Shown: positions 1-9,198 of the stretch, in pieces
Numbering within the stretch: the stretch's first letter is position 1
How the letters are laid out: each line of letters starts with the position of its first letter
NCBI GenBank assembly: GCA_003702495.1
Contig: REGH01000007.1
Location: 1 to 41,046, forward strand
DNA: 41,046 nucleotides
Direction of reading: 5' to 3'
Origin: Candidatus Nitrosopumilus sp.
Lineage (GTDB): Archaea; Thermoproteota; Nitrososphaeria; Nitrososphaerales; Nitrosopumilaceae
Position numbers and translations under genes: made by a program
Notes under the pieces: model-generated
Told to the model about the DNA's origin: nothing
Databases searched by the model: none
The model's input: the letters and a program-made list of their open reading frames with translations, nothing else

Positions 1-134
1 GGCCCATGAATCACAAAATGGTATATTACCATACTTCATCACAAGCGCCGCCTATTGCGTTACGTATGCAAAAGCATCACATGCCAGAATCCATATAAAC
101 CATGCGAGAAATTATGCCTGATCGACCATATTTC

Positions 135-157
135 TTGTAAAATTTACAATTTTGTAA
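135..157. promoter_or_regulatory. Clustered alternating palindromic half-sites (TTGTAA/TTACAA)
   Basis: TTGTAA-AAT-TTACAA-TT-TTGTAA read directly at 135-157, upstream of the aminotransferase gene. Confidence 0.35.
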
Positions 158-248
158 CTATGCAAAACTATGCAGAATGAGGAAATTATGCATGATGGCC
201 ATGCTAATCCATGTTATTTTCAATAGTTAAAATGATAGTGATTATTTT

Positions 249-1556
249 GTGAATTTGGTTTTGGATTACATTAAAGAATACAAAAAGAAGACAACCACAT
301 CAGCTAAACTATTTTCAAAATCTGCCAAGTTGCATGTCAATGGAGTTTCTCATAACATAAGATTCTATGAGCCATATCCATTTGTTGTAAAAAAATCCGC
401 AGGAAAAAATTTGATTGATGTTGATTCAAACAAGTACACAGATTACTGGATGGGTCATTGGTCTTTGATTTTAGGACATGGTCAAAAAGAGGTGAAAAAA
501 AATCTGCAAAAACAAATTGAGAAATCTTGGATGTATGGAACAGTAAATGAACAAACTATTCAATTATCAGAATTAATTTCCAAAGTAGTTCCAGTAGCTG
601 AGAAAATTCGTTATGTGACATCAGGAACTGAAGCTACCATGTATGCTGTAAGATTAGCCCGTTCTGTTTCAGGTAAAAAAATCATTGCAAAAATTGACGG
701 AGGATGGCACGGATACACATCAGATTTACTTAAATCAGTAAACTGGCCATTTTCAGAATCTGAAAGTTCAGGGATTGTAAATGAAGAACAGATTGTTTCC
801 ATTCCTTACAATGATTTGGAAAAATCCTTATCCATTTTGAAAAAATATTCCAAAGATTTGGCAGGAGTGATTATCGAACCAGTTTTAGGAGGAGGAGGAT
901 GTATTCCAGCAGAGTCTGATTATCTAAAGGGAATACAAGAGTTTTGTAAGAAAAATAATTCATTATTCATGTTAGATGAAATTGTTACGGGATTCAGATT
1001 CAGATTTGGATGTCTATATCCTACAATGAAGTTGGATCCTGACATTGTCACCTTGGGGAAAATTGTTGGTGGAGGATTGTCAATTGGAGTAATGTGTGGT
1101 AAAAAGGAGATTATGGAATTTGCAGATACTACGGGTAAGAAAAAATCAGAGAGAAGTTATGTAGGGGGAGGTACATTTTCAGCAAATCCAGCCTCAATGG
1201 TAGCAGGGTATTCTACGCTAAATCAGCTAAAATCAAAAAAATCAGTTTATACAAAAATTAATGATTTAGGTAAATTTGCAAGAAAAGAGATTAGCAAGGC
1301 ATTTGATGGTAAAGTGATAGTTACTGGAAAGGGCTCTCTATTTATGACTCATTTTCTTAAAGATGGAATTTCTGAAATCAACAATTCAATTCAAGTTGCA
1401 AAATGTGATGGAGCCTTATTGGCAAAGTATCATTTCAAGATGATAGCCCATGACGGCATATTCTTTTTACCAGGAAAATTGGGGGCAATTTCAGATGTTC
1501 ACACGAAAGAAGATATCACAAGAATTGTAAAAGCATCAGAAGAATTTACTTGTTAG
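249..1556 (+). CDS. Class-III aminotransferase, glutamate-1-semialdehyde aminomutase-like
   Basis: 435 aa, GTG start; PLP-Lys region '[16 protein letters not shown]', 'LDEIVTGFR', '[17 protein letters not shown]' typical of GSA-AT/class-III aminotransferases. Confidence 0.85.
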   Translation: MNLVLDYIKEYKKKTTTSAKLFSKSAKLHVNGVSHNIRFYEPYPFVVKKSAGKNLIDVDSNKYTDYWMGHWSLILGHGQKEVKKNLQKQIEKSWMYGTVNEQTIQLSELISKVVPVAEKIRYVTSGTEATMYAVRLARSVSGKKIIAKIDGGWHGYTSDLLKSVNWPFSESESSGIVNEEQIVSIPYNDLEKSLSILKKYSKDLAGVIIEPVLGGGGCIPAESDYLKGIQEFCKKNNSLFMLDEIVTGFRFRFGCLYPTMKLDPDIVTLGKIVGGGLSIGVMCGKKEIMEFADTTGKKKSERSYVGGGTFSANPASMVAGYSTLNQLKSKKSVYTKINDLGKFARKEISKAFDGKVIVTGKGSLFMTHFLKDGISEINNSIQVAKCDGALLAKYHFKMIAHDGIFFLPGKLGAISDVHTKEDITRIVKASEEFTC

Positions 1557-1914
1557 AATCATTTGGGAAAAATTCTGATTTCCAAGATTTCAGTTTGCGG
1601 AAAATATCCATGTATTCTGATGACTTTACAGTAATGTGGATATGAGCAAATAATTCTCCAAATTGCGATTCAAAAATCATTCTGCATTCATCTTTGAAAA
1701 AAGGTACAGAAATTCCAATTTTTTTGATATGAGAAAACTCAAAGTCTTGAATTTTAATTGATTTCTCAAAAACAGTGATTTTTTTTGGTTCAGGGTTTTT
1801 AGAGATAGTCTCATCGAGCGTATGCTTAACTAAATCATCCCATAAAGGGGTATCATGTGGCCACCTATGAACAAATACTTTGTCAGCTAAAAATGAAATT
1901 TCAGACAATACCAA
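1546..1914 (-). CDS. Hypothetical protein
   Basis: 122 aa ORF, convergent with and overlapping the preceding gene end by 11 bp. Confidence 0.6.
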   Translation of the reverse strand: MVLSEISFLADKVFVHRWPHDTPLWDDLVKHTLDETISKNPEPKKITVFEKSIKIQDFEFSHIKKIGISVPFFKDECRMIFESQFGELFAHIHITVKSSEYMDIFRKLKSWKSEFFPNDSNK

Positions 1915-1958
1915 AAGAGACTTTTCATGTTTTTATAAAATAACTGATCTGGAAAATT

Positions 1959-2081
1959 ATGGAGAAGAAGAAAGTTGAAAAAGAATCCTACGCAACAGAA
2001 GACCCAACCAAGGCAGATGCAAAATCTCAAGAAGATATGGCAAGAGAGGCAATTAAGAAATTCAAATCATTGAATAGTTAG
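1959..2081 (+). CDS. Small hypothetical protein (40 aa, charged)
   Basis: Manual translation MEKKKVEKESYATEDPTKADAKSQEDMAREAIKKFKSLNS*; not in ORF track (<60 aa). Confidence 0.5.
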   Translation: MEKKKVEKESYATEDPTKADAKSQEDMAREAIKKFKSLNS

Positions 2082-2117
2082 CAAGGATTGATAGCACAGT
2101 AAAGGATGTAGAAAATT

Positions 2118-2939
2118 ATGGGATTATTTGGTAAAAAAGAAGACCCTGAAGATTTGATGTATGAAGGAATGGGAATGATGGAGAAAAATCAACCAAAAGC
2201 AGCCATTTCATTTTTCAACAAAGTTCTAAAACAAGAACCTGAAAATACAGAGGCGTTACTTCAAAAAGGATTAGCCTTGAACTTGGTAAAAAAATACCAA
2301 GATGCAATAACATGTTTTGATAAATTAATACAAATTGATCCTAAGGATGCTCAAGCCTTAAACAACAGAGGAATATCAATGGCGGAAACTGGAAACATAC
2401 AAGGAGCTGCTGAATATTACGACAAGGCAATAGAAGCAGATTCAAAATATGCATCAGCATATTTCAACAAAGGAGTTCTACTTGACAAACTCCAAGAACA
2501 TGAAGAGGCCTTGACAGTACTAGAAAAAGCAATAACACTTGATCCAAGAAAACCAAATGCCATGATCTATAAGGGAATTGTTTTAGGAAAATTGAAAAGA
2601 AACGAAGAGGCCTTGAATTGTTTTTCTAATGTTTGCAAAAAGTATCCAAATAATTTAGATGCGTTTTTTCAAAAGGGAGTTCAATTAGCAGAATTAGGCC
2701 AACACAAAAAAGCACTGGATGTTTTTGATGAAATATCTAAAAAATTCAAAGACAACGTAAATGTTGTATATGCAAAATCGCGTAGTATGGCAGCACTTGA
2801 AAGGTATTCAGAATCATTAGAATTATTGAAAAAAGCAGTTAGTGTAAGTCCCAAAGTTATTAGAGCATGGGCAAAAGAGGAACCAATTTTTACAAAATTA
2901 CACAGTGATGATCAGTTTAGAAAAATAGTAAGATTATAG
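2118..2939 (+). CDS. TPR repeat protein
   Basis: 273 aa with repeated TPR signatures (ALLQKGLALNLVKKYQDAITCFDKLIQIDPKDAQALNNRG...). Confidence 0.9.
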   Translation: MGLFGKKEDPEDLMYEGMGMMEKNQPKAAISFFNKVLKQEPENTEALLQKGLALNLVKKYQDAITCFDKLIQIDPKDAQALNNRGISMAETGNIQGAAEYYDKAIEADSKYASAYFNKGVLLDKLQEHEEALTVLEKAITLDPRKPNAMIYKGIVLGKLKRNEEALNCFSNVCKKYPNNLDAFFQKGVQLAELGQHKKALDVFDEISKKFKDNVNVVYAKSRSMAALERYSESLELLKKAVSVSPKVIRAWAKEEPIFTKLHSDDQFRKIVRL

Positions 2940-3638
2940 GATTTTCTTTCTAACTGCATCTATTCTAATTATTTCGACTTTCTTTTTTGGACCAATCAAC
3001 CTTGCCTCAAATATTGGAACATACAGTTCGGTTATTTCACGTAGGACGAATTCTTCAGAAAGTTCTCTAACATCAGTTTCCAGAGGTTTTTTTAGCTGAG
3101 ATTGAAGTTTTTCCAGTGCGGCATCATAAGTCATTTCAGGTCTTTTGACATTTGGTTCATTTTGTTCAAGTAATCTCTTTGGATAGTTTTCGACAGTTTT
3201 TGAATCAACTTTGAATGGGAATTTAATTTCTCTTCCATGATGATCAAACGCAAGTTCATCTTCTTCCTCAACAAAAACATGCTCTTCAAGTTTCATGTCA
3301 ATCTTATTTTTTCCTCTCTTACCAACAAACGCCCTCTCAAATCCTGACTTTGAGCGAATTTGGAATACTCCTTCTCCAAGTTCAACTTCTTTTACATTTG
3401 AAGGAACAGAAATGGTATGAACTGCTTTGCGATAATAATCAGCAATATACTTTCCAGAAACCAACAAAATGCATTCATAATATAGTTTGATAGAATGGAT
3501 GTGAACCTGTTCTTTTTTTGCTCTTGACAACAGTGATTTGAAAGGTTTTGTTTTCTTTTCCTCTACAATTTCTGTTGCATCCTCTAGTTCAATATTTTTT
3601 CGAAGAACAACTGTCTTTACATCATATGATTTAGTCAA
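2934..3638 (-). CDS. Hypothetical protein
   Basis: 234 aa ORF, charged; no family recognised. Confidence 0.7.
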   Translation of the reverse strand: MTKSYDVKTVVLRKNIELEDATEIVEEKKTKPFKSLLSRAKKEQVHIHSIKLYYECILLVSGKYIADYYRKAVHTISVPSNVKEVELGEGVFQIRSKSGFERAFVGKRGKNKIDMKLEEHVFVEEEDELAFDHHGREIKFPFKVDSKTVENYPKRLLEQNEPNVKRPEMTYDAALEKLQSQLKKPLETDVRELSEEFVLREITELYVPIFEARLIGPKKKVEIIRIDAVRKKIL

Positions 3639-3719
3639 AACTATACAAAGTAGAGAAATCCAGCTATTAAACCAATTCTGCTTGGAAAAGAATAATAGAT
3701 TTAAGATTAATCAAAATAC

Positions 3720-4082
3720 ATGGCCACAAAAAGAGCGGGATATATTGAAAAATTCCTAAAAAAAGCTGATAAAGCACTTCAAGATGGAGTGAAAAGAGCC
3801 GACGAGGTACTAGAAGATGCAGTAGAATTTGGAACAATGACTGCAAAACAAGCTTCACAGGCAAGCAAAGAACTTCGAAGTCAAGCAAAAAAAGAAAGAG
3901 AGCAACTACAGAAAAGAGGGGCTAAGAAAATTAGTGATGGAATTGCCGCTGCAAAAAGGTCAACATCAAATACTGAGGAAGACTTGGTAACGCTTCAAAA
4001 ACTAGGCAAGCTTAGAAAGTCAGGTGTAATTACAGAAAAAGAATTCCAGGCAAAGAAAAAGAAAATCTTAGGGCGAATATAA
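3720..4082 (+). CDS. Coiled-coil protein with C-terminal SHOCT-like domain
   Basis: 120 aa; C-terminal 'DLVTLQKLGKLRKSGVITEKEFQAKKKKILGRI' matches the SHOCT pattern. Confidence 0.7.
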   Translation: MATKRAGYIEKFLKKADKALQDGVKRADEVLEDAVEFGTMTAKQASQASKELRSQAKKEREQLQKRGAKKISDGIAAAKRSTSNTEEDLVTLQKLGKLRKSGVITEKEFQAKKKKILGRI

Positions 4083-4084
4083 TC

Positions 4085-4540
4085 ATGAAAAAAACAAACA
4101 TTCAAGGAACAAATGATAGAAGAAATGTAAATCCAAATTGGTTTACATCAAAGACATGGATGAAAGTTTTATCTGAAAAAATAAAATCAGAAGATCAGGA
4201 CATATATCATGTACATTTTGAAAAAGGTTCAAGAACAAAACTGCATGCACATAATGGAAACCAAGTGTTAATTGCAACTAAAGGTAAAGGTAGTTTAGAA
4301 ATTTTTAGAAGATACGGCACGAGTAAGAATAATTTTAAAATAAAAAAGATTCAAAAAATAACTCTTAATGAAGGAGATATTGTTCACATACCAGCAAAAA
4401 CATTGCATACTCATGGTTCAGTGGATAAAAAAAAGACATTTGCTCATATCGCCATAAACATTTTGCCAAAAAAGAATGCAGAATACAAGACAGTTTGGTG
4501 GGAATCAGATTTTAAAACTAAAGCAATTATAACAATCTAA
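4085..4540 (+). CDS. Cupin domain protein
   Basis: 151 aa; 'KLHAHNGNQVLIATKGKGSLEIF...EGDIVHIPAKTLHTHGS' cupin motifs. Confidence 0.8.
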   Translation: MKKTNIQGTNDRRNVNPNWFTSKTWMKVLSEKIKSEDQDIYHVHFEKGSRTKLHAHNGNQVLIATKGKGSLEIFRRYGTSKNNFKIKKIQKITLNEGDIVHIPAKTLHTHGSVDKKKTFAHIAINILPKKNAEYKTVWWESDFKTKAIITI

Positions 4541-4541
4541 T

Positions 4542-4901
4542 ATGTCATTGAGAAGGGATTCAGAAATAGAACCTATTCAAGGAAATGAAGGAACTAAAAT
4601 CAAACAATTTTTTCATCCCCACAATACGCTAGAAGGAATAGGATATAGTCTTGCGCAGTTTACCCTAGAGCCTGGAAAAAGCTCAAAACTCCACAAGTTA
4701 AAATCATCTGAGATATACTATATTCTGGAAGGAAAGGCAAATCTAAGAATTGAGGATGAAAATATGAAACTTGGAAAAGATGATTCAGCATATGTTCCAC
4801 CAAATGCTGTGCAAAATATCAAAAATATAGGAAATGATGATTTGAGATTTTTATGCATAGTAGAACCAGCATGGAAAGAAGAAGATGAGATCATACTCTA
4901 A
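4542..4901 (+). CDS. Cupin domain protein
   Basis: 119 aa; 'SSKLHKLKSSEIYYILEGKANLRIEDENMKLGKDDSAYVPPNAVQNIKNIG'. Confidence 0.85.
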   Translation: MSLRRDSEIEPIQGNEGTKIKQFFHPHNTLEGIGYSLAQFTLEPGKSSKLHKLKSSEIYYILEGKANLRIEDENMKLGKDDSAYVPPNAVQNIKNIGNDDLRFLCIVEPAWKEEDEIIL

Positions 4902-4966
4902 TAAACAATTCCTACGCAAAATAATATGAAATAATTTTTAAAATATGGCGAACTTCTAAAAATACA

Positions 4967-5644
4967 GTGAATACTTACCAGGCTCTCAAAGTATTAGATA
5001 TCGATTCTAATTCATCTCAAGAGCAGATCAAGGCAGCATTTAGGAAAAAGGCACTAGAACACCATCCAGACAAAAATAAGAATAAGAATGAAGATTTAGA
5101 ATTTAAGAAAATTACAGAGGCATATGAATATCTAAAGAAAAACCACAATCAAAAAAATGATGTTTACCACACCACACAGTCTGGAACACAATCAAAACCA
5201 AAATCTAATTTCAAAAGAAAACCATGGGGAGCTCCAGATGATGAAAAAATTCCAGAACAAGACTGGGGCAAATATACAAAAGAGTTTGAAGAAGGAGATC
5301 CTGAATTTTGGAAAGAATATGAGAAAAAATTTTGGGAAGAATACAATGCGAGAGTCCGTCCTGATGGCAGAAATGGAGAGTATGAAAAGGCACAAGAGCC
5401 TAAAAAACAACCCAACCTCTTTGTGGATGTAGACGAAAGTCTGTGTATTGGTTGCTGTAGTTGTGAGATAATAGCACCAGATGTTTTTGAAATTAATAAA
5501 GAAAGAATGATGAATCCAAAATCATCCGTAATTGATCCAAAGGGTGCAGGGGTAAACAAGATTATGGATGCAGCAATGACTTGTCCTACAAAGGCAATAA
5601 TTGTAGAAGATGTAGATACAAAAGAAAGAATGTATCCTTACTAG
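4967..5644 (+). CDS. DnaJ (J-domain)-ferredoxin fusion protein
   Basis: N-terminal J domain with HPD ('LEHHPDKNKNK') and C-terminal ferredoxin-like cluster motif 'CIGCCSCEIIAPDVF...AMTCPTKAI'; GTG start. Confidence 0.9.
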   Translation: MNTYQALKVLDIDSNSSQEQIKAAFRKKALEHHPDKNKNKNEDLEFKKITEAYEYLKKNHNQKNDVYHTTQSGTQSKPKSNFKRKPWGAPDDEKIPEQDWGKYTKEFEEGDPEFWKEYEKKFWEEYNARVRPDGRNGEYEKAQEPKKQPNLFVDVDESLCIGCCSCEIIAPDVFEINKERMMNPKSSVIDPKGAGVNKIMDAAMTCPTKAIIVEDVDTKERMYPY

Positions 5645-5645
5645 T

Positions 5646-6053
5646 CTAGAGTTTTAATTTTTTAGACAGTTCATCAAGTTCGGATTCAGATAATTTCAAA
5701 GTGCTATCAAACATACTATGTATTGCAGATGCAGAGTCATCAGATGAACGTGGAACCAAATGAACATGTACGTGAGGTACTTCCTGTCCTGCTTCTTTTC
5801 CATTATGAACAGCAACCAAGGTTGCATTAGTAAGAGAATCAACTTTAGATATCATCTTATGTACAAGTGAAAATAGATCAGTGTTTTCATCACTTGACAT
5901 ATCTTGAATTTTTTGATGATGTTTTTTTGGAATTACCAAAACATGTCCTTTGGCTAAAGGAAATGCATCATGAAAGGAAATTGATGAAGATGTTTCTCCA
6001 AGAATTTTACAAGGAATTTCTTTCGCAATAATTTTACAAAATATACAATCCAT
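5646..6053 (-). CDS. HIT family protein
   Basis: 135 aa; 'MDCIFCKIIAKEIPCKIL' and histidine triad 'HVHVHLVPR'. Confidence 0.93.
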   Translation of the reverse strand: MDCIFCKIIAKEIPCKILGETSSSISFHDAFPLAKGHVLVIPKKHHQKIQDMSSDENTDLFSLVHKMISKVDSLTNATLVAVHNGKEAGQEVPHVHVHLVPRSSDDSASAIHSMFDSTLKLSESELDELSKKLKL

Positions 6054-6089
6054 AGTAATTCATATTTTTTTTTAATATTAAATGATTAA

Positions 6090-6368
6090 TTATGGGTCAG
6101 TGATTTTAGCCCAGGCTAAACCCTCACCATAAGTAATAGTCACAACATCACCAGGCTGAAGTGTACAATCTTCAATTATTTTTGGAATATCATCAGTAGT
6201 TTCAACATAGCACAATCCATCGTCATTAGTCAAAATTTCTACTTCTTCATGGATGTCTTCTCGAATTAAATTCCAAAATGGGAAAACTAGTGTAGAGAGA
6301 ACCAGACCTGCAACAATTAAGGCACCACCAAAAACTAATCCACCTTTTTGGCCTGAACTTAGTTCCAT
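6090..6368 (-). CDS. Small membrane protein, hypothetical
   Basis: ORF 6090..6395; start placed at internal Met (MELSSGQKGGL...) because it directly follows the stop of the zinc-finger ORF at 6370; hydrophobic 'GLVFGGALIVAGLVLSTLVFPF'. Confidence 0.6.
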   Translation of the reverse strand: MELSSGQKGGLVFGGALIVAGLVLSTLVFPFWNLIREDIHEEVEILTNDDGLCYVETTDDIPKIIEDCTLQPGDVVTITYGEGLAWAKITDP

Positions 6369-6369
6369 T

Positions 6370-6540
6370 TTACCAAGTACCGCCATCGCCGGCATTGGGA
6401 TCTAGTTTCTTTGCAGGGACATTTCCATGTGCTTTTTTCATATGCCTTTTAAGACGTTCAGGATCATGAAGTTCAGTACCGCAAGTATCGCATTTTGTTT
6501 TACTGTCATCTTTGTCTTTGTTACGATTAAACAATCCCAT
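6370..6540 (-). CDS. C2H2-type zinc finger microprotein (56 aa)
   Basis: Manual translation MGLFNRNKDKDDSKTKCDTCGTELHDPERLKRHMKKAHGNVPAKKLDPNAGDGGTW*; CxxC-x12-HxxxxH. Confidence 0.75.
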   Translation of the reverse strand: MGLFNRNKDKDDSKTKCDTCGTELHDPERLKRHMKKAHGNVPAKKLDPNAGDGGTW

Positions 6541-6594
6541 AATTTCTTAAAATTTTGAAATACATTATAAAGGATACGTGATTCTTGCTAGAGC

Positions 6595-7734
6595 ATGACA
6601 GTAAAAAATATCACAATTTTGGGTTCTGGAGTAATGGGGCACGGGATTGCTCAGGTATCAGCTACTGCAGGATACAATGTAGTTCTACGAGATATTGAGC
6701 AGGGCTTTTTAGATAAGGCAATGGAAAAAATCAGATGGAGTTTAGATAAACTAGTTTCAAAAGAAAAAATTTCAAAAGAAGAAGGGGATGCAATTTTTGG
6801 CAGAATCAAACCAATTGTTGATTTGAAAGAAGCTGTAAAAGATGCAGAATTAGTTATCGAAGTAGTTCCAGAAATTATGGATCTAAAGAAAAAAGTTTAT
6901 GCAGAACTGGATCAAGTGGCAGCACCTGAAGTGATCTTTGCATCAAATACCAGTACACTACCAATTACTGAAATTGCAAATACAACATCAAGACCAGAAA
7001 AATTCATTGGAATTCATTTCTTTAATCCTCCACAATTAATGAAATTGGTAGAAGTTATTCCAGGTGAGAAAACATCTCAAGAGATTACAGAATTGACTAA
7101 AGATTATGTAAAGTCAGTGAACAAACAAGCAGTGTTATGTAGAAAGGATGTTCCAGGATTTATCATAAACAGATTATTCATACCAATGGTTCATGAGGCA
7201 TGTTATGCTAAAGATAGAACAGGGGCAACTCTTGAAGAGATTGATTCAGCTGTAAAATTTAATCTAGGATTTCCAATGGGAATCTTTGAGTTAGCGGACT
7301 TTACAGGAATGGATGTGATTCACAAAGCAACCGTTGAGATGCATTTGAGAGATAAAAAAGTAATCAATCCACATCCAACAGTAGAGAAAATGTTTGATGA
7401 AAAGAAACTTGGGCAAAAATCAGGGGAAGGATACTACAAGTATTCAGATGACAAATATGAAAGAGTAGAACTTTCTGAAGAGCTTGCTCAGAAATTTAAT
7501 CCAATTCAACTGGTGGCAAATATTCTAAACAATGCAGCATGGCTTGTAACAAATGGTGCAAGTGATATCGAGGAGATTGAAAAAGCAGCCCAATTAGGTT
7601 TAGGATTGAAAAAACCCCTATTTGAGACAGCAAAAGAAATTGGTATTAAAAATATTGTAGATGAGTTAAACAAACTTGCAGAAGAACATGGTGAGTTTTA
7701 CAAGCCGGATCCACTACTATTATCTATGCAATAA
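6595..7734 (+). CDS. 3-hydroxyacyl-CoA (3-hydroxybutyryl-CoA) dehydrogenase
   Basis: 379 aa; NAD-binding 'ITILGSGVMGHGIAQVSATAGYNV', 'FFNPPQLMKLVEVIPG', 'DVPGFIINRLF'. Confidence 0.93.
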   Translation: MTVKNITILGSGVMGHGIAQVSATAGYNVVLRDIEQGFLDKAMEKIRWSLDKLVSKEKISKEEGDAIFGRIKPIVDLKEAVKDAELVIEVVPEIMDLKKKVYAELDQVAAPEVIFASNTSTLPITEIANTTSRPEKFIGIHFFNPPQLMKLVEVIPGEKTSQEITELTKDYVKSVNKQAVLCRKDVPGFIINRLFIPMVHEACYAKDRTGATLEEIDSAVKFNLGFPMGIFELADFTGMDVIHKATVEMHLRDKKVINPHPTVEKMFDEKKLGQKSGEGYYKYSDDKYERVELSEELAQKFNPIQLVANILNNAAWLVTNGASDIEEIEKAAQLGLGLKKPLFETAKEIGIKNIVDELNKLAEEHGEFYKPDPLLLSMQ

Positions 7735-7983
7735 TCAAACATCGAGCCGTCTTTTGATTTCAGTGATATCCTCACCAAGCATTGAAATTTGACTGCTTAA
7801 TGCAAGTAAAGAATTTCTTGACTGAATATTTTGATTATTAAGATATTTAATTAGAGTTATAGTGTATTCAGAATTTTTTGTTTTTTCAAGATAAGATATG
7901 AGTTCATCAATCATTTGGGGAGGAATGCCTTTGTCCAGTTTATCGATGAGTTCTTTGCACTCTTGATCGTTTTCAATTGGCAT
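7735..7983 (-). CDS. Hypothetical protein
   Basis: 82 aa ORF, convergent, zero gap to 6595..7734. Confidence 0.6.
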   Translation of the reverse strand: MPIENDQECKELIDKLDKGIPPQMIDELISYLEKTKNSEYTITLIKYLNNQNIQSRNSLLALSSQISMLGEDITEIKRRLDV

Positions 7984-8016
7984 TGTATAATGTATAGTGT
8001 TTTTGATTAAATAAGA

Positions 8017-8526
8017 TTATGCAGATATCAATTCAAGAATTTTTGTGATTGCTTCTTGTGGAGTGTCAACCCCAATTATCTTCACATTTTCTCGGTGATC
8101 AATATAGCCATCAATGAAAGGATCAACTGAGCTGTTTAGGTTTCTTACTGCAACCATTGGTTTTTTGTGCATATATGCAGCACAGGTTTCAGACAAAGTT
8201 CCAGAACCTCCACCAACAATAACAATGCCATCAGCAGAAAGTGCATTAAGAAAATCACGAGCTAGACCCATGCCAGTTGGAATTACAATATCACAATAAT
8301 CATTCGCCTCAGAAGGTTCATTTTGAGGTATTATGCCAATAGTTAAACCACCTGCATCTTTTGCACCGTGTGCTGCTGCAGTCATCACACCTCCCAATCC
8401 CCCACAGATCAATACAGAGTCAGACTTTGCAATCTCAATTCCAACTTCATATGCAATTTTTTCATGTTCGGGCAGACATCCCTTTGTGTTGTGACCAATT
8501 ACTAGGATCTGTCTTTTCTTTGGCAT
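8017..8526 (-). CDS. TIGR00725/LOG-family-like protein (Rossmann, lysine decarboxylase-like fold)
   Basis: 169 aa; 'ICGGLGGVMTAAAHGAKDAGG' and 'GGGSGTLSE' similar to LOG PGGxGTxxE. Confidence 0.8.
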   Translation of the reverse strand: MPKKRQILVIGHNTKGCLPEHEKIAYEVGIEIAKSDSVLICGGLGGVMTAAAHGAKDAGGLTIGIIPQNEPSEANDYCDIVIPTGMGLARDFLNALSADGIVIVGGGSGTLSETCAAYMHKKPMVAVRNLNSSVDPFIDGYIDHRENVKIIGVDTPQEAITKILELISA

Positions 8527-8600
8527 AATTCAAAATAGAAAAGTGGTTTGAAATATCTTCCGAGAGAAAAGGATATTAGTAAAAAATCCTACTGTTTTTT

Positions 8601-8723
8601 ATGGAAAGACGTTCAATGCCAGTATGTTTTACTGAAAAACAATACAAAATGATCGAAGAATATGCCAAGAGAAATGGCATGCTCAATGCAAGTCAAGCTC
8701 TTGAGAAAATCCTAAGCGAATAA
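8601..8723 (+). CDS. Small hypothetical protein (40 aa), possibly ribbon-helix-helix-like
   Basis: Manual translation MERRSMPVCFTEKQYKMIEEYAKRNGMLNASQALEKILSE*; spacing resembles a short RHH domain. Confidence 0.55.
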   Translation: MERRSMPVCFTEKQYKMIEEYAKRNGMLNASQALEKILSE

Positions 8724-8787
8724 ACGCTTTTTTGTTATTTTTATTTTGTTTACATTTATAGAATAAGCTGTACTAGGTAGATTTGAT

Positions 8788-9198
8788 ATGGGATTATTTA
8801 GTAAAAAACCATCATTTTGTACTATTTGCAATAAAGAACTTACTCACAAACATAAGCCAAAAAGAGAATGGAACGTCAAAGGTCCACTTTGTGGTGATTG
8901 CCATTTTGAAAAACAAAAGGAGTACTATGAAGGGAAAGTAAGACAGCCTTGTGTTGAATGTGGAAAAACTCAGAAAATCACTGATTTGTGGGAACCAAGA
9001 TGGCAATGGGATATGGAAGGACTACTTTGCAAACCTTGTTTTGATAAAAAAGAAGAATCTCATGGAAAGAAGAAAAATTTTTGTGCGTTATGTGGAGGTA
9101 AAATGGGATTGATTAGATACAATCCAAAAGCGAAATGGAAAATTGAAGGTCAATTATGTAGAAATTGCTGGGATGAAAAAAAGGCAGAGTTAGGATAA
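8788..9198 (+). CDS. Triple CxxC repeat zinc-binding protein
   Basis: 136 aa; three repeats C-x2-C-(x)-W-x2-(K/E)G-x-LC-x2-C. Confidence 0.8.
   Translation: MGLFSKKPSFCTICNKELTHKHKPKREWNVKGPLCGDCHFEKQKEYYEGKVRQPCVECGKTQKITDLWEPRWQWDMEGLLCKPCFDKKEESHGKKKNFCALCGGKMGLIRYNPKAKWKIEGQLCRNCWDEKKAELG

Noticed and set aside
2-121. Possible C-terminal end of an upstream CDS (frame 2: AHESQNGILPYFITSAAYCVTYAKASHARIHINHARNYA*; or frame 3: MNHKMVYYHTSSQAPPIALRMQKHHMPESI*)
   Set aside because: Two competing short open frames, neither recognisable, and the region is palindrome-rich; cannot decide without upstream sequence
5164-5559. Antisense ORFs (5164-5559, 5192-5410, 5211-5393 minus) within the DnaJ-ferredoxin gene
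   Set aside because: Sense frame has clear J-domain and ferredoxin homology; antisense frames look like AT-bias by-products
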